From Gemmatimonadota bacterium (GTDB lineage: Bacteria > Gemmatimonadota > Gemmatimonadetes > Gemmatimonadales > Gemmatimonadaceae), in contig JADKAQ010000001.1 of assembly GCA_016719105.1 (NCBI GenBank), positions 372,001 to 436,000 of the forward strand: 64,000 nucleotides of DNA, given 5' to 3'. This document shows positions 41,995 through 50,108 of this stretch, one piece after another. The position numbers and the translations under genes were made by a program. Each line of letters begins with the position of its first letter. Position 1 is the stretch's first letter. The notes under the pieces are model-generated. The model saw only the letters and a program-made list of their open reading frames with translations, made no database searches and had not been told where the DNA came from.

Positions 41995-43299
41995 ATGTCT
42001 CAAGCGACGCACCTGCAGGACGCGACGCCCGCCAAGAAGGGCGGCTTGACGTTGACCCACTGGATCCTCCTCTCGATGGTGCTGGGGATCCTCGTGGGGA
42101 CCTTCCTCCCGGACATCGGCAAGGAACTGAAGCCGATCTCCAACATCTTCCTGCGGATGATCAAGTCGCTGATCGTCCCGCTCCTCTTCAGCACGTTGGT
42201 GATCGGCATCGCCGGTCACGGCGACGACATGAAGAAGGTCGGGCGGTTGGCGCTGCGTTCGATCATCTACTTCGAGGTGGTCACGACGCTCGCGCTGATC
42301 GTCGGCCTCGTCGCGGTGAACTGGATTCGCCCCGGTGACGGCATCACCCTCGAGGGGGCGACGGCCGAGACCGGGGAGAAGTTCGCCTCGACCAAGGTGA
42401 CGTGGGGGGGCGTCCTCGAGCACACCGTCCCGCAGAGCTTCTTCGAGGCGGCGGCCACCAACGAAGTGCTGCAGGTCGTCTTCTTCTCCATCCTCTTTGC
42501 CGTGGCGCTCGCCCGCGTGAAGGGGGAGCCCAAGAAGATCATGCTCAGCGTCCTCGAGTCGTTGAGCGAGGTGATGTTCAAGTTCGTGGGGCTGGTGATG
42601 TCCTTCGCCCCCTTCGGCATCGGGGCGGCGATCGCGGTTACGGTCTCGAACAGCGGGTTGGGGGTCCTCAAGAACCTGGGCATCCTCGTCCTCACGCTGT
42701 ACGGGGCGCTGATCGTCTTCATCCTGCTCGTGCTCGTCCCGATCCTCGTGATGTTCCGCATCCCGCTCAAGGAGTTCATCGCGACGGTGCGCGAGCCGGC
42801 GCTGATCGCCTTCTCGACGGCGTCATCCGAGGCGGCCCTGCCGCAGGCGATGCAGGCGATGGAGAAGTTCGGCGTGCCACGCCGCATCGTCGCCTTCGTG
42901 ATGCCCACGGGCTACTCGTTCAACCTCGACGGGAGCACGCTCTACCTCGCGCTGGCCTCGATCTTCGTGGCGCAGGCGGCGGGGATCGACATGCCGCTCA
43001 GCCAGCAGATCCTGATGATGCTGACGCTGATGCTCACGTCGAAGGGGGTCGCCGCGGTGCCGCGTGCCTCGCTCGTGATCCTGTCGGGGGCGCTCGCCTC
43101 GTTTGGCCTCCCGCTGCAAGGAGTCGCCGTCATCCTCGGCGTCGACGCGCTCATGGACATGGCCCGCACGTCGGTCAACCTTGTCGGCAACTGTCTCGCG
43201 ACGGCGGTGATGGCCAAGTGGGAAGGGGAGTTCCGCAAGGAGTCGCTCCCCGAGATGGCACGCATCGAAGGCGATACGCTGCACGTGCCGTCGGCGTAG
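41995..43299 (+). CDS. Dicarboxylate/amino acid:cation symporter (DAACS, GltP/DctA-like)
   Basis: 434 aa. Eight-helix glutamate-transporter-fold symporter. Conserved marks: FLRMIKSLIVPLLFSTLVIG in helix 2-3, the serine-rich hairpin 1 in AFSTASSEAALPQAM, helix 7 NLDGSTLYLALASIF (NMDGT motif) and hairpin 2 LTSKGVAAVPRASLVILSG, with ALMDMARTSVNLVGNCLAT in helix 8. Uptake of glutamate, aspartate or C4-dicarboxylates driven by H+ or Na+. Its 5' leader contains the octamer repeat; a terminator and then the 42-bp repeat array follow. Confidence 0.93.
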   Translation: MSQATHLQDATPAKKGGLTLTHWILLSMVLGILVGTFLPDIGKELKPISNIFLRMIKSLIVPLLFSTLVIGIAGHGDDMKKVGRLALRSIIYFEVVTTLALIVGLVAVNWIRPGDGITLEGATAETGEKFASTKVTWGGVLEHTVPQSFFEAAATNEVLQVVFFSILFAVALARVKGEPKKIMLSVLESLSEVMFKFVGLVMSFAPFGIGAAIAVTVSNSGLGVLKNLGILVLTLYGALIVFILLVLVPILVMFRIPLKEFIATVREPALIAFSTASSEAALPQAMQAMEKFGVPRRIVAFVMPTGYSFNLDGSTLYLALASIFVAQAAGIDMPLSQQILMMLTLMLTSKGVAAVPRASLVILSGALASFGLPLQGVAVILGVDALMDMARTSVNLVGNCLATAVMAKWEGEFRKESLPEMARIEGDTLHVPSA

Positions 43300-43322
43300 C
43301 CGAGCGCGCCGCGTCGCGCGGC

Positions 43323-43356
43323 ATCGGGCGTCGGTCCTTCGGGATCGGCGCCCGAT
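43323..43356 (+). terminator. Terminator with TTCG tetraloop after the symporter gene
   Basis: 15-bp stem with two G-T pairs, arms 43323-43337 and 43342-43356, closed by TTCG, then TTTGCG. 23 bp after the stop. The UUCG tetraloop makes it very stable. Confidence 0.8.
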
Positions 43357-43411
43357 TTGCGTGCGGGCCGGCGTACCGCGCGCCAACGGCGATCCGTCAA
43401 CCGCGCGCCGC

Positions 43412-44360
43412 GTCGACGTCCCGGGCAACGCCTCACGCGTTCCGGCGCGCCGCGTCGACGTCCCGGGCAACGCCGCACGCGTTCCGGCGCGCCAGGTCGA
43501 CGTCCCGCGCGACGCCGCACGCGTTCCGGCGCGCCAGGTCGACGTCCCGCGCGACGCCGCACGCGTTCCGGCGCGCTAGGTCGACGTCCCGCGCGACGCC
43601 GCACGCGTTCCGGCGCGCTAGGTCGACGTCCCGCGCGACGCCGCGCGCGTTTCGGCGCGCCAGGTCGACGTCCCGCGCGACGCCGCGCGCGTTTCGGCGC
43701 GCCAGGTCGACGTCCCGCGCGACGCCGCACGCGTTCGACGCGCCCGGTCGACGTCCCGCGCGACGCCGCACGCGTTCCGACTCGCCGTCGGCCGGGGGGG
43801 CGGCGCGGCCCGTACGTCGACGTGTCGGTTGACGCCGCACCGTTCCGGCGCGCCACGTCGACGTCCCGAGCGACACCGCACGCGTTCCGACTCGCCTCGT
43901 CGAAGTTCCGGGCGCCGCTGCACGCGTTCCGACGAAATACGTCGACGTTTCGGTTGACGCCGTACACGTTCCGGCGCGCCACGTCGACGTCCCGAGCGAC
44001 ACCGCACGCGTTCCGACTCGCCTCGTCGAAGTTCCGGGCGCCGCTGCACGCGTTCCGACGAAACACGTCGACGTTTCGGTTGACGCTGCACGCGTTCCGG
44101 CGCGCCACGTCGACGTCCCGAGCGACACCGCACGCGCTCCGACTCGCCACGTCGAAGGCCCGGGCGCCGCTGCACGCGTTCCGACGAAACACGTCGACGT
44201 TTCGGTTGACGCTGCACGCGTTCCGGCGCGCCACGTCGAAGTTCCGGGCGCTGCGGCACCCGTTCCGGCGTATCGCGTCGACGCGTCGGGCGACGCGGTT
44301 CACGGTTCGACGAAATACGTCGACGTTACGCGCAGGTGCGCCCAGCGTTCGCGAGACCTC
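43412..44360 (+). repeat. 42-bp tandem repeat array with 126-bp higher-order structure
   Basis: 22 unit starts at GTCGA: 43412, 43454, 43496, 43538, 43580, 43622, 43664, 43706, 43747, 43816, 43857, then every 42 bp from 43899 to 44319; the last unit is degenerate. Spacing is 42 bp except 41 after 43706 and 43816, and 69 after 43747 (27-bp insertion). The left half is almost homogeneous. From 43857 three unit types alternate A-B-C three times, a 126-bp period. Each unit contains GTCGAC or GTCGAA, a CACGCGTTC core with the ACGCGT palindrome, and often GGCGCGCC. No unique spacers, so not CRISPR. The two 41-bp units shift the frame, so no single reading frame repeats along the whole array. Confidence 0.93.
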
Positions 44361-44462
44361 GCCGACGTCGCGGCATTGTTTGTCGATCTCCTCGGGGCAA
44401 CGCTGGGAGCTCGGACCAACCTGGGACCGTCGCCGCGTGCGAAAGCGGGGCCAGTCGCCCGG

Positions 44463-45122
44463 TTACCGCGCTGCGCGCTCCGCCAGGATGCGCTGCCGCT
44501 CCTGCCACACAGCCACCACTCCCGGGATGATCGAGAGGATGATGATGGCCAGGACCACGAGGGAGAAGTTGTCCTTCACCACCGGGATGTTGCCGAAGAA
44601 GTAGCCGGCAAAGAGCATCAGCCCCACCCACGCCACGCCACCGCTGATGTTGTACGCCGCGAACCGCTGGTACGACATGGTACCGGCGCCCGCGACGAAT
44701 GGGGCAAAGGTGCGGATGATCGGGACAAACCGGGCGAGGATGATCGTCTTCCCGCCGTGTCGCTCGTAGAACTCGTGCGTGCGCTGGATGTGTTCCTTCT
44801 TGACGAGGGGCAGCCGCCCCGCGGCCGCCTGCGCCCCCAGCCTGGACCCCAGCCAGTAGTTCACTGCGTCGCCCAGGATGGCGCAGACCGTCAGGAGGAC
44901 GAAGAGGGCCACGATGCTCAGCGACCCGGTCGCGGCGGCCAGCGCCCCCGTGGCGAAGAGGAGCGAATCGCCTGGGAGGAATGGGGTTACGACCAGCCCG
45001 GTCTCGCAGAAGATGATGAGCGCCAGCACCACATACGTCCACACGCCCGCCCAGCTCACGAGCGTGGCGAGGTGGGCGTCCAGGTGCAGGACGTAGTCGA
45101 CGAACGTATGGATCAGGTCCAT
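44463..45122 (-). CDS. DedA-family membrane protein
   Basis: 219 aa from the ATG ending at 45122; an upstream in-frame extension has no family features. SNARE-associated/DedA family: re-entrant-loop motif FCETGLVVTPFLPGDSLLFATG (conserved E and the PxPGD motif), and the second loop FVPIIRTFAPFVAGAGTM with the conserved arginine. Proton-dependent lipid transporters or flippases of the inner membrane belong here. It lies downstream of the amino-sugar operon, separated by a likely terminator, so it is probably transcribed separately. Confidence 0.9.
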   Translation of the reverse strand: MDLIHTFVDYVLHLDAHLATLVSWAGVWTYVVLALIIFCETGLVVTPFLPGDSLLFATGALAAATGSLSIVALFVLLTVCAILGDAVNYWLGSRLGAQAAAGRLPLVKKEHIQRTHEFYERHGGKTIILARFVPIIRTFAPFVAGAGTMSYQRFAAYNISGGVAWVGLMLFAGYFFGNIPVVKDNFSLVVLAIIILSIIPGVVAVWQERQRILAERAAR

Positions 45123-45210
45123 GAGACTGGGAAAGGGGGAGACGCCGGTCTCTGTGCAAGCCTCAGGCCGCGGGAGACGATTCGCTGGCCGGTCGAGCAT
45201 CGCGGGGACC

Positions 45211-45249
45211 GGGCGGGGGAGGGGGACGCCGCGCCCTCCCCGCCGGCCC
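45211..45249 (-). terminator. G+C-rich hairpin after the kinase-like gene
   Basis: Stem of about 10 bp with one bulge between 45211-45223 and 45234-45246, just past the stop of the minus-strand gene ending at 45264. No clear T-tract. Confidence 0.45.
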
Positions 45250-45263
45250 GTCCGGGCCCCGCA

Positions 45264-46196
45264 TCAGTTCGTGGTGGCCCCGAGCAGGCGAAGGGCACCG
45301 CGCACGGCGCCACGCACCGGGACCAGTTCCTCCTCCCGCAGCTGGGCCCCCGGGACCGCCGTCTTGAGGCGGTGCACCATGCGCTTGCGCAGGAGCGTCC
45401 CCTTGGCCAGCAGCCCGCCGCCTAACGCCAACGGCACCGCAGCCCGCTCGTCGCCAAAGAGCTGGCGCGCCAGGGTGCGGGCGTGGAGCACGAGCTCCTC
45501 GACCGCGAGCGTCACCAGCGAGTTGGCGCGCAGGTCCCCCCCTTGAGCCACGCTCAGGACGACCGGGGCGAGCGTGGCGAGCGTCGCCGGCGTGGCAGCA
45601 GCCCCCCACGCCACGAGGTCGGCCACCTCATTCACCTCGGCGGCCGTCAGCACCGCCCCCGTGAGCTGTGTCTCGGGTTCGCGCCCGTCGAACGATGCGG
45701 TGACGATGCTCAACGCCCGGCGACCGATCCAGGCGCCACTCCCTTCGTCGCCGCAGTTGGGACCCCAGCCGCCGCAGCGGGCGAAGGCCCCGGCGGGGCC
45801 TCGGCCATACCCTACCGATCCGGTGCCGCTGATCACCAGCAGCCCCGGCCCATCGCCAAAGGCGTCGTCGAGCGCGATCATGGCGTCGGGATGCACGGCC
45901 ACGTCCTCGGCCAGATCCCGGCTCATGAGCGCCTGCCAGAGGGCGTCGCGCTCCGCGTCGCGCCCCGCGCCGGCCACGCCGACGCAGAGCACCTTGGGGA
46001 CCACGTGGGTCATGTCGCAGGCCGCGAGCGCGTCCTTGATGGTCGCCGCGATCATATCGGCCGACTTCTCGGCTTCCCCGGGGCGCACCGCGCTCGGGCC
46101 GCCTTCGACCGTGACGATCTCCTTCCCGGTCTCGTCGGCGACCATCACGCGCGTGCGCGAGCCGCCGCCGTCGACGCCTACGACGATCGCAGTCAT
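45264..46196 (-). CDS. BadF/BcrA-type ATPase, N-acetylglucosamine kinase-like
   Basis: 310 aa from the ATG ending at 46196, which overlaps the upstream transporter stop. ASKHA-fold: phosphate-1 loop VDGGGSRTRVMVADETG (residues 8-24), phosphate-2 LLVISGTGSVGYG, GDEGSGAWIGRRAL and adenosine loop LALGGGLL. The last two blocks are shared with human-type GlcNAc kinase. In this operon it should phosphorylate N-acetylglucosamine or glucosamine taken up by the SSS transporter (inference). A much longer overlapping frame continues into the transporter gene, but that part is a shadow. Confidence 0.85.
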   Translation of the reverse strand: MTAIVVGVDGGGSRTRVMVADETGKEIVTVEGGPSAVRPGEAEKSADMIAATIKDALAACDMTHVVPKVLCVGVAGAGRDAERDALWQALMSRDLAEDVAVHPDAMIALDDAFGDGPGLLVISGTGSVGYGRGPAGAFARCGGWGPNCGDEGSGAWIGRRALSIVTASFDGREPETQLTGAVLTAAEVNEVADLVAWGAAATPATLATLAPVVLSVAQGGDLRANSLVTLAVEELVLHARTLARQLFGDERAAVPLALGGGLLAKGTLLRKRMVHRLKTAVPGAQLREEELVPVRGAVRGALRLLGATTN

Positions 46197-47728
46197 GCCC
46201 CCCCCTTGGACGGAGTGGACATCGAGGGCGGAACGACGGCGGGATGAGTGAGCGACGACAGCATGCCGGTGAGGAACGTGATGGTGGTGCCGATGAGGAC
46301 GTACCAAGGCCAGGCGATGGCGCCCAGCGGGCCAAGGGACTCGGCGAGCGAAGGATAAGCGGCCGAGAGCTGCTTTGCGAAGACCACGAACGTCATCGAC
46401 AGGATTCCCACGGCCATCCCCGTGATCGCGTCGCGCTGGTTGGCGCGCCGCCAGCCGAGCCCGAGCGCAAAGGCGCCTAACAAGCCGCCGTAGGTGAAGG
46501 AGGCGATCGAGAGGGCGACCACGACCACCGGCGTTCCCTGGTTCTTGTAGAGGAGCGCGCCGCCGATCAGGATCACCGCCCAGCCGAGCGTGAAGAGCTT
46601 TCCCGCGCGATACACGGCAGGGTCGTCGGCCTTGCGCCCGCTCAGCGGCAGGTAGATGTCGTGTGTCGTGGCGGCGGCCAGTGAGTTGAGCGAGCCCGAC
46701 ACGGTGCTCATCGCGGCCGCGAGGATGGCCGCGACCACCAGACCGGTCATGCCCGGCGGCATCACCTCGATGATGAACGTCGGAAAGATCTCGTCGGGCT
46801 TGGCGAACGTGCGCGCGTCGTAGTACGCGTAGAGCCCCACCCCGATGAAGAGGAAGAGGAGGAACTGCCCCAGCACCGCGAAGCCGCTGCCGATGAGTGA
46901 ACGACGGGCATCGCGCAGGTTGTTGGACGCCAGGAGCCGCTGCACGATGAGCTGGTCCGCACCATGGCTCGCCATCGACAGGAAGCCGCCGCCGATCACG
47001 CCGGCCCACAGCGTGTGTGGCTTGCTCACGTCGGTGGAGAGGTCGATGACGCGCAGCTTGCCTTCGGCGCCGGCGCGCGAGAGGATGGCCGACCACCCCC
47101 CGTCGACGCCATCGCCGATGAGGTAGAGCGCCGCAAACCCGCCCGCCAGATACACGCCGGTCTGCAGCACGTCGGTCCACACCACCGCTCGCATCCCGCC
47201 CTCGTACGTGTAGACCAGGGTGAACGCGCCCAGGATGAGGATCGAGACTGGCGTGACGTATTCCACCGGGATCGACGGCCCGAGAATCAGCGCGACCGGG
47301 ATCGCCGTCGCGAACACGCGCACCGAGTCGCCAAAGGCGCGGGTCACCATGAAGGTGATGGACGCGAAGCGTCGCGTTGCCAGGCCAAAGCGACGTTCGA
47401 GCAGTGCATACGCCGTGACCAGCTCTCCCTGGAAGTATCGCGGCAACAGGACATACGACACGATGATGCGTCCGACGATGTAGCCGAACACCACCTGCAG
47501 GAACGAGAAGTCGCCGAGGTACGCGAGACCGGGGATCGAGATGAAGGTGAGAGCGCTCGTCTCGGTGGCCACGACCGAGAAGAGGATCGCCCACCAGGGG
47601 ATCGCCTGGGACGCGACGAAGTAGTCACGGGCGCTCTTTTGCCCGCGGCCGAGCCAGACGCCTAACGCCGTGGTCCCGCCCATGTAGGCGACCAGCACGA
47701 CGATGTCGAGGACGGTGAAGCTTCCCAT
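46193..47728 (-). CDS. Sodium:solute symporter (SSS family)
   Basis: 511 aa, about 13 helices. N-terminal YFVASQAIPWWAILFSVVAT with the following ETSALTFISIP contains the conserved SSS helix-1 sodium-site segment. YEGGMRAVVWTDVLQTGVYL is a hallmark of the SGLT-like branch, and the SVxGSLNSLAAATTHDIYLP segment (about 300) provides the second half of the Na+ site. Solute is probably an amino sugar or sugar because it lies between a deaminase gene (12 bp upstream) and the kinase-like gene (4-bp overlap). Confidence 0.88.
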   Translation of the reverse strand: MGSFTVLDIVVLVAYMGGTTALGVWLGRGQKSARDYFVASQAIPWWAILFSVVATETSALTFISIPGLAYLGDFSFLQVVFGYIVGRIIVSYVLLPRYFQGELVTAYALLERRFGLATRRFASITFMVTRAFGDSVRVFATAIPVALILGPSIPVEYVTPVSILILGAFTLVYTYEGGMRAVVWTDVLQTGVYLAGGFAALYLIGDGVDGGWSAILSRAGAEGKLRVIDLSTDVSKPHTLWAGVIGGGFLSMASHGADQLIVQRLLASNNLRDARRSLIGSGFAVLGQFLLFLFIGVGLYAYYDARTFAKPDEIFPTFIIEVMPPGMTGLVVAAILAAAMSTVSGSLNSLAAATTHDIYLPLSGRKADDPAVYRAGKLFTLGWAVILIGGALLYKNQGTPVVVVALSIASFTYGGLLGAFALGLGWRRANQRDAITGMAVGILSMTFVVFAKQLSAAYPSLAESLGPLGAIAWPWYVLIGTTITFLTGMLSSLTHPAVVPPSMSTPSKGGA

Positions 47729-47740
47729 TATGCCGCCCCC

Positions 47741-49693
47741 TTACACGACGACATACGCCTCCATGGCGAAGTACTCAGCCAGCCCGAGCCGGTCGAGCAG
47801 TGCGGCAGTGTCCTTGTTCCGGGCCTCGACGCGCTGCCAGAATTCGCGGTCGTCCTGGCCGGGGAAGGGGGCCGAGTCCTTCTGCGACTGGTGCTTGAAG
47901 ATCGCCTGGATCTTGAGGCGCAGTTCGTCCTGCGAGATCGGGACGAGCCAGGTCGCATCGGTGATCGGCCACTCCTGCCACGCGCCGCGGTAGAGCCATA
48001 CCTCGGGAGTCGGCTTCCCCTCGGCGCGCAGCGCGTCGAGCGCCCCCTCGATCGCTTCCTTGCACATCCGGTGCGTGCCATGCGGGTCGGAGAGGTCGCC
48101 TGCCACGAAGATGATCTCCGGGCGCGTCTCTTCGATCGCTGCCTTCACGATCGCCACGTCGGCCGGGCCGATCGGGTCCTTGCGCACCTTCCCGGTCTGA
48201 TAGAAGGGCAGGTTGAGGAAGCGCGCCGCACTGCTCTGCATCCCAAGCGTCTCGATCCCCGAGATCGCCTCCGACTCGCGAATGATGCGCTTGATGTCCT
48301 GCACCTCGGGCGTATCGACGTCGCCCGGGTGCTTGGCGTCGAGAAAGCCGTACACTCGGTCGCGCATCGCCCCGATCGCCGCCACGTCGAGCTGGCGGTC
48401 GTGGGCGAGGCGCACGAGGAAGTCGACGTAGCGCCGGACGTCATGGTCGAAGACGGCGATGTTGCCGCTCGTCATGTAGGCGACCGTGATGGCGTTGTCG
48501 TTGAGGACCAGCTTGCGCAGGATCCCGCCCATCGAGATCACGTCGTCGTCGGGATGCGGCGAGAAGCAGAGGATGCGCGTCTCTTCCGGCAGCTTCGACC
48601 GCCCCTTGATCTTCGCGCCTAACGCGTTGAAGACGTGCCCGTTCACCTCGCCGGCGCTCCCGAACTTGGCCACCAGCGAGGAGAGGTGGTGCTCGGCATA
48701 GTCGCGCTGCGTCAGCTTGAGGATCGCCTTGCCCTCCTTGAGCGACAGCCAGACCACCGCGCGGATCGTGAGCCCCTCGGTCCAGGTGACCTCGTCCAGC
48801 AGCCACGGCGTGGCGATGCGCGTGAGGTCGGCGGCCGCGGCGCGGTCGATGTAGAAGCGGGTGGCCGGGTGACGCTGCAGGAACGTCGCCGCCACGTCGA
48901 CGGCGATGTCGCCTTCCACGGCGCGGCGCACGATCGCCGACTTGTGCTCACCGGTCGCCAGGATCGCGATCTCGCGCGCGTCGAGGATGGAGGCCACGCC
49001 CATCGTCAGCGCTTCGCGCGGGACGTTGTCCTCGCCGAAGAAATCGGCCGCCGCGTCGCGCCGCGTGATCATGTCGAGCGTCACCAGGCGGGTGCGGCTC
49101 TCGGCGCCCGACCCGGGCTCGTTGAAGCCGATGTGCCCCGTCTTGCCGATGCCGAGGATCTGGAAGTCGATCCCCCCGGCGTCACGGATCGCCACCTCGT
49201 AGTCGCGGACGTGCGCCTCGACCGCCGCCCGCGGGATGTCGCCGCGCGGGATGTGCACGTTCTCGGCCTCGATGTCGATCTGCGAGAACAGGTTCTCCCA
49301 CATGTACCGGTGGTAGGAGTGCACGTTGTCCGGCGCCATCGGGTAGTACTCATCCAGGTTGAACGTCACCACGTGGCGGAAGGAGAGCCCTTCCTCGCGG
49401 TGCAACCGGATCAGTTCGCGGTAGACGCCGATCGGCGTGGAGCCGGTCGCGAGGCCGAGGACGCACCGTTGCCCCGAGGCCGCGCGGTCGCGGACGAGCG
49501 TGGCGATGCGCGCCGCCACGAGCCGGGCGATGTCCTCGTGCTCGTCGACGACGATGGTGGGGATGCGCTCACGCGAATGGGCGTCGCCGGCGGGGGAATG
49601 CGAAAGCCCGCGATTCGTCGACAACGGATCGCGGGCCTCGTCGTGCGCGGCGGCGCCCGGCGTGGTGGTCACGCCAGGAGCCGGGAGAGTCAT
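47741..49693 (-). CDS. nagB: Glucosamine-6-phosphate deaminase fused to a PIG-L/LmbE-type deacetylase
   Basis: 650 aa. Residues about 45-315: NagB isomerase/deaminase domain with GLATGSTPIGVYREL (phosphate loop), TFNLDEYYPM (general-base Asp) and GIGKTGHIGFNEPGSG. In E. coli NagB the fourth residue here is Asp141; here it is Thr185, while His and Glu of the triad are kept. Residues about 375-640: LmbE/PIG-L domain with the zinc motif SPHPDDD and a downstream HGTH-like DPHGTH. The fusion is known in Bacteroidota. The enzyme could remove the N-acetyl group from GlcNAc-6-P and convert GlcN-6-P to fructose-6-P plus ammonia (inference). First gene of the three-gene amino-sugar operon. Confidence 0.9.
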   Translation of the reverse strand: MTLPAPGVTTTPGAAAHDEARDPLSTNRGLSHSPAGDAHSRERIPTIVVDEHEDIARLVAARIATLVRDRAASGQRCVLGLATGSTPIGVYRELIRLHREEGLSFRHVVTFNLDEYYPMAPDNVHSYHRYMWENLFSQIDIEAENVHIPRGDIPRAAVEAHVRDYEVAIRDAGGIDFQILGIGKTGHIGFNEPGSGAESRTRLVTLDMITRRDAAADFFGEDNVPREALTMGVASILDAREIAILATGEHKSAIVRRAVEGDIAVDVAATFLQRHPATRFYIDRAAAADLTRIATPWLLDEVTWTEGLTIRAVVWLSLKEGKAILKLTQRDYAEHHLSSLVAKFGSAGEVNGHVFNALGAKIKGRSKLPEETRILCFSPHPDDDVISMGGILRKLVLNDNAITVAYMTSGNIAVFDHDVRRYVDFLVRLAHDRQLDVAAIGAMRDRVYGFLDAKHPGDVDTPEVQDIKRIIRESEAISGIETLGMQSSAARFLNLPFYQTGKVRKDPIGPADVAIVKAAIEETRPEIIFVAGDLSDPHGTHRMCKEAIEGALDALRAEGKPTPEVWLYRGAWQEWPITDATWLVPISQDELRLKIQAIFKHQSQKDSAPFPGQDDREFWQRVEARNKDTAALLDRLGLAEYFAMEAYVVV

Positions 49694-49699
49694 GGTTCG

Positions 49700-50056
49700 T
49701 TAGGCAGAGAAGGAACTACCGCAGCCGCAGCCGCCGGTGGCGTTCGGGTTCTTGAAGGTGAAGCCCGAACCCTGCATCGACGAAACGTAGTCGATGATCA
49801 CCTGATTGATGTACTGCGCCGAGAAGGGATCCACGAACATCCGGAATCCCTCGTGCTGGACGATGTAGTCGTCTTCCGCCGCCTGGTCCTCGATGAGCAG
49901 CCCGTACTTGAAGCCGCTGCATCCCCCAGGCTGGACGCTCACGCGGAGCCCGCCGACATCCGCCGAGACACCCTCGGCATCCATGAAACGCTTGACCTCG
50001 ACCGCGGCGACCGGGGTCACGGTAACGACGATATCGGGGTGGACGTTGGTGCTCAC
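49700..50056 (-). CDS. A-type iron-sulfur cluster carrier protein (ErpA/IscA-like)
   Basis: 118 aa from GTG ending at 50056, chosen because GGAGG (50062-50066 on this strand) lies five bases upstream; an ATG at 50068 is in frame but lies over the ribosome-binding site. Three conserved cysteines: one in VQPGGCSGFKYGL (about residue 56) and the pair GGCGCG at the C-terminus. These bind the cluster in A-type carriers. It inserts Fe-S clusters into apoproteins. The stop TAA lies in a CCTAACG word and only 6 bp separate it from the amino-sugar operon. Confidence 0.93.
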   Translation of the reverse strand: MSTNVHPDIVVTVTPVAAVEVKRFMDAEGVSADVGGLRVSVQPGGCSGFKYGLLIEDQAAEDDYIVQHEGFRMFVDPFSAQYINQVIIDYVSSMQGSGFTFKNPNATGGCGCGSSFSA

Positions 50057-50061
50057 GATTG

Positions 50062-50066
50062 CCTCC
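50062..50066 (-). promoter_or_regulatory. Ribosome-binding site deciding the start of the Fe-S carrier gene
   Basis: GGAGG on the minus strand with a 5-base spacer to the GTG at 50056. A more upstream ATG would place this element inside the coding sequence. Confidence 0.6.
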
Positions 50067-50108
50067 ATTTGCGATAGGTCGCGAATTGCGACTGGAATGG
50101 TCGTTAAT

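Larger units (their letters stand above)
43300..44462. other. 1.16-kb convergent intergenic region holding the repeat array
   Basis: The gap between the symporter (+) and dedA (-), both ending here. It contains the symporter terminator, the 42-bp array (43412-44360) and about 100 bp of unremarkable sequence before the dedA stop. Long open frames exist on both strands but result from the repeat period being a multiple of 3. Confidence 0.7.

Noticed and set aside
43412..44360. CRISPR array
   Set aside because: Units are contiguous with no unique spacers, and no cas gene lies nearby.
43357..44604. Long open frame through the repeat array (and similar ones on both strands)
   Set aside because: All frames are open because the repeat period is a multiple of 3 and the DNA is G+C-rich; frame-breaking 41-bp units show it is not maintained as one protein.
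45264..47594. 776-residue frame spanning the kinase-like gene and the SSS transporter
   Set aside because: Its upstream part is an out-of-frame shadow of the transporter; the real kinase start is at 46196.
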